Of a stretch of 64,000 nt of DNA, positions 61,532-64,000 are shown one piece after another (position 1 is the first letter of the stretch; the number at the start of each line of letters is the position of its first letter). This DNA comes from Emticicia soli. Lineage in GTDB: Bacteria; Bacteroidota; Bacteroidia; Cytophagales; Spirosomataceae. Location of the stretch: assembly GCF_037860775.1 (NCBI RefSeq), contig NZ_JBBEWC010000008.1:124001-188000 (forward strand). Reading direction: 5' to 3'. Both the position numbers and the translations under genes were made by a program. The notes beneath the pieces are model-generated. The model saw only the letters and a list, made by a program, of their open reading frames with translations. It was not told where the DNA came from and searched no databases.

Positions 61532-63415
61532 ATGAATAAATTTAAGAAAATATTAGTAGCGGCTGTTATAGCAGGTTTTGCTGTAACCAGTTGTAATGAT
61601 GATTTCGTGAACACCAGTCCGCTTGACCAGGTTTCTGAATCGGCGGTATGGACTGATGCAGCACTTGCTGAGGCCTTCGTAACAGAGCTTTATGCTAGTT
61701 TACACATGGGAGGTTTCAGTGAAGAAATGCAAGCATCATTAACCGATGAAACATCTTTTACGCACCCGGGTCGTGGTATTACTACTATCACCGAGGCACG
61801 TTCAAATCCTGCTGATGTGGGTTGGGGTCAAGGTACTAACACTACCGGTAACAACCGTAGTTTTAGCTGGGGCCAGATGTACATCCGTATCAGAGCTTGT
61901 AATATTGCACTTGCCAACCTTGAGGCTCCTAAGTTTACTAATACAAACAAAATAGTTGAGCGTATGAAAGGCGAAGCCCTGTTTATGCGTGCATACTTGT
62001 ACCATCAATTAGTACGTGTATATGGTGGTGTACCTTTAGTTGACCGCCCTTATGCACTAGGTGAAGCTGATTACCTTGCACCTCGTAACACAATGGAAGA
62101 GTGTATCAATTTCATTGTTAAAGATGCAGAACAAGCAGCTACTTTACTTGATGGCTTTACTATGGTTCCGGGCCGTGCGTCAAAAGCAGCAGCCTTGGCC
62201 CTTAAAGCTCGTATCTTGACCTACGCAGCCAGCGACTTGTATGATGCAAACACTGCAAAAGCAAAATCGACTGTAATGGCAGCATTCAGCAAACCTGAAA
62301 TACTTGCTATTACAAGTGGAAGCCGTGCAGAACGTTGGACAAAAGCTAAAGCAGCAGCTAAAGCTGTATTAGATTTGTCTGGCTATGGATATGCAACTAA
62401 CCTTTCGGCACCTGTAAGCAAAGAAGAAGGTACTACTAACTACATGAACCTATCTCTTGCAAGAAGCGGTGGTGAAAGAGACTTGATTTTTGGTCGTTAT
62501 TTCATTAATGCAAAACAAGAAGACGGTGGCCGTCAAGGTTTGTTCAATGGCCCTAATGGTTACCATAACTGGGCTGGTAATGCACCAATCCAACACTTTG
62601 TAGATGACTACGAAATGATGGACGGTACTAAATTTAGCTGGCAAAACCCAACACACGCTGGCGACCCTTATGTAAATCGTGACCCTCGTTTCTATGCTTC
62701 AATCTTATATGATGGAGCTCCTTGGAAACCACGTACGGCCGATGTTGCATCAAAAGACCCTGCAAACCAGATTCAGACAGGTCAATACGAATTAGGCGAT
62801 GGCTCAGGTACAAAAACAGCTTACTTTGGCTTAGATACTCGTAAATCTACAGTTGAAGACTGGAACGGTAGCTATACTGGTTATTATATGCGTAAATTTA
62901 TTGACCCAAGTGCATCTATCGTTGACCAAAATACATGGCAACAAATTCCTTGGCCTGTATTCCGTTACACTGAGGCTATCTTCAACTATGCCGAGGCTTG
63001 TATCGAATTGGGCGAAGACGCTGAGGCACGTACATGGTTGAACAAAATCCGTTTCCGTGCTGGTATGCCTGCAATCACTGAGTCAGGCGATGCGCTACGT
63101 CAACGTTACCGTAACGAGCGTCGTATCGAGATGGCATTTGAAGAGCAACGTTACTTCGATGCACGTCGTTGGATGATTGCTCCAACTACTTTGGGTAGAA
63201 AAGCAAATATCATCACAGTGTTAGGTACATTAAAACCTGGTAAAACTGTTACATTATACAAGTACGATAAAAACAATTATAACTATGAGTATAAAGTAAC
63301 TGACCAAGACCCAGGTAAAGAAAATCGTTTGTGGTTAGATAAGATGTATTTCTTACCGATTCACCGCGATGAAATGAACCGTAACAAGAACTTAGTACAA
63401 AACCCTGGATATTAA
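61532..63415 (+). CDS. SusD/RagB-family lipoprotein (second locus)
   Basis: 627 aa, longer than the first SusD (539). Lipobox VTSC, Cys at about residue 21. SusD marks: SAVWTDAALAEAFVTELYASLH, GEALFMRAYLYHQLVRVYGGVPLVDRPY, KAAALALKARILTYAASDLY, RYTEAIFNYAEACIELGEDAEA, RYRNERRIEMAFEEQRYFDARRW, and LPIHRDEMNRNKNLVQNPGY at the end. The extra length is in loops of the middle part (e.g. around GTTNYMNLSLARSGGERDLIFG). Confidence 0.95.
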   Translation: MNKFKKILVAAVIAGFAVTSCNDDFVNTSPLDQVSESAVWTDAALAEAFVTELYASLHMGGFSEEMQASLTDETSFTHPGRGITTITEARSNPADVGWGQGTNTTGNNRSFSWGQMYIRIRACNIALANLEAPKFTNTNKIVERMKGEALFMRAYLYHQLVRVYGGVPLVDRPYALGEADYLAPRNTMEECINFIVKDAEQAATLLDGFTMVPGRASKAAALALKARILTYAASDLYDANTAKAKSTVMAAFSKPEILAITSGSRAERWTKAKAAAKAVLDLSGYGYATNLSAPVSKEEGTTNYMNLSLARSGGERDLIFGRYFINAKQEDGGRQGLFNGPNGYHNWAGNAPIQHFVDDYEMMDGTKFSWQNPTHAGDPYVNRDPRFYASILYDGAPWKPRTADVASKDPANQIQTGQYELGDGSGTKTAYFGLDTRKSTVEDWNGSYTGYYMRKFIDPSASIVDQNTWQQIPWPVFRYTEAIFNYAEACIELGEDAEARTWLNKIRFRAGMPAITESGDALRQRYRNERRIEMAFEEQRYFDARRWMIAPTTLGRKANIITVLGTLKPGKTVTLYKYDKNNYNYEYKVTDQDPGKENRLWLDKMYFLPIHRDEMNRNKNLVQNPGY

Positions 63416-63431
63416 TTTTATCCGAAATAAA

Positions 63432-63480
63432 TTGGGTAGTTGGGTGCCATTCAGGTATCCAACTACCCAAAATTTTTATT
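63432..63480 (+). terminator. Terminator of the second susC-susD operon
   Basis: TTGGGTAGTTGG (63432-63443) and CCAACTACCCAA (63459-63470) form a perfect 12-bp stem with a 15-nt loop, then AATTTTTATT. The next gene starts 22 bases on, so read-through may still feed it. Confidence 0.85.
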
Positions 63481-63501
63481 ACCGAAGCTCCAAACTACCC
63501 G

Positions 63502-64000
63502 ATGAAATCCCTGAACCTAGTTTTACTAAGCCTATTATTTCTAACAGCTTGCCAGAGCGATAAGAATACTGCCGACAACCCAACTGCCGACACTTCAAAC
63601 GAGCCTCAGCTTTTTACACTTCTTGCACCCGAAAAAACTAATGTCAGTTTTCAGAACATCATTAACGAAGGGCTCAATACCAACGTTTTGATGTATGAAT
63701 ATTTCTATAATGGCGGCGGTGTAGCAGTAGGAGACCTTAACAACGATGGTTTAGACGATATTTATTTTACGAGCAATATGCAAACCAACCGCCTTTATCT
63801 GAACAAAGGCGCAATGGTTTTTGAAGATATTACAGCCGCATCGGGTACTGCAGGCCGTGAAGGCCCCTGGAAAACAGGTACAACTATGGCCGATGTAAAT
63901 GGTGATGGTTTACTGGATATTTATGTGTGCTACTCGGGCAACCTGAGACCCGAAAAACGTACCAATCAGTTATTTATCAATCAGGGCAACAACGCCGCCG
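63502..64000 (+). CDS. VCBS/FG-GAP repeat lipoprotein (3' end outside window)
   Basis: Starts at ATG 63502 and stays open to the window end (166 codons). Lipobox LTAC, Cys at residue 17. After a short linker comes VSFQNIINEGLNTNVLMYEYFYNGGGVAVGDLNNDGLDDIYFTSN and MADVNGDGLLDIYVCYSG: Asp/Asn-rich FG-GAP/VCBS calcium loops. Proteins starting like this behind SusD genes usually also carry an ASPIC/UnbV domain further on; that part is not in the window. Surface or periplasmic; function unknown. Confidence 0.85.
   Translation, partial: MKSLNLVLLSLLFLTACQSDKNTADNPTADTSNEPQLFTLLAPEKTNVSFQNIINEGLNTNVLMYEYFYNGGGVAVGDLNNDGLDDIYFTSNMQTNRLYLNKGAMVFEDITAASGTAGREGPWKTGTTMADVNGDGLLDIYVCYSGNLRPEKRTNQLFINQGNNAA

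Overview
The window reads as a chromosomal segment of a Bacteroidota bacterium, most likely order Cytophagales (Spirosomataceae/Emticicia-like; family and genus are an impression, not a result). Grounds: two ECF sigma / FecR anti-sigma / SusC (with STN domain) / SusD loci, TANNTTTG-type promoter boxes, heparinase-type lyases, GH78 and GH88-like enzymes, DUF5916 and 3-coathanger-stack proteins, and intergenic space filled with GC-rich palindromes in an otherwise AT-rich background. No rRNA, tRNA, CRISPR array or transposase gene was seen.

Layout. 1-2460: two CAP/SCP-like secreted proteins flanking a beta-lactamase-fold hydrolase with a C-terminal TPR-like tail. 2735-11547: a co-directional sugar/uronate cluster (two xylose-isomerase-like TIM barrels, a GH88-like hydrolase, an Old Yellow Enzyme family protein, an SDR, a Tat-exported Gfo/Idh/MocA oxidoreductase, an MFS transporter). 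11956-15064: a copper-type operon (small Cys-rich exported protein, MbnP-like protein, MbnH/MauG-like di-heme enzyme with an apparent DUF3347 tail, YHS-domain protein). 15405-21376: a small exported protein, then two minus-strand genes (DUF5916 outer-membrane protein, DUF4965-type glutaminase-like protein). 22033-29069: two tandem ~1150-residue surface proteins (Ig-like repeats, seven FG-GAP blades, coathanger end). 29381-33522: second beta-lactamase-family hydrolase, MDMPI/DinB-like protein, M28 peptidase. 33646-40205 (minus): calcium-type P-ATPase, GH78 rhamnosidase, ThuA protein. 40484-42434: YitT-family membrane protein, gamma-carbonic anhydrase. 42568-54247: sigma/FecR/SusC/SusD plus two heparinase II/III-like proteins. 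54365-55522 (minus): MFS protein. 56150-64000: second sigma/FecR/SusC/SusD set and the start of a VCBS/FG-GAP lipoprotein cut by the window end.

How it fits together. The two SusC proteins carry an N-terminal STN domain and sit behind a FecR and a sigma factor, so each locus should sense its own substrate by trans-envelope signalling. The heparinase-like proteins in the first locus would yield unsaturated uronides, and the GH88-like hydrolase, isomerases, reductases and transporter at 3-11 kb are the kind of enzymes that could consume them; this link is inference.

Non-coding content is unusually rich: a 181-bp MITE-like element in two inverted copies (one mismatch) bracketing 8.4 kb; a wider family of C-rich/G-rich palindromes; an element with a perfect 55-bp inverted repeat; a dispersed GTAGAGAC palindrome; a degenerate ~38-bp tandem array ahead of the first susC; and a shared two-hairpin leader ahead of both susC genes. 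The protein-level item most worth a second look is the di-heme enzyme fused to a DUF3347-like domain inside the copper operon.
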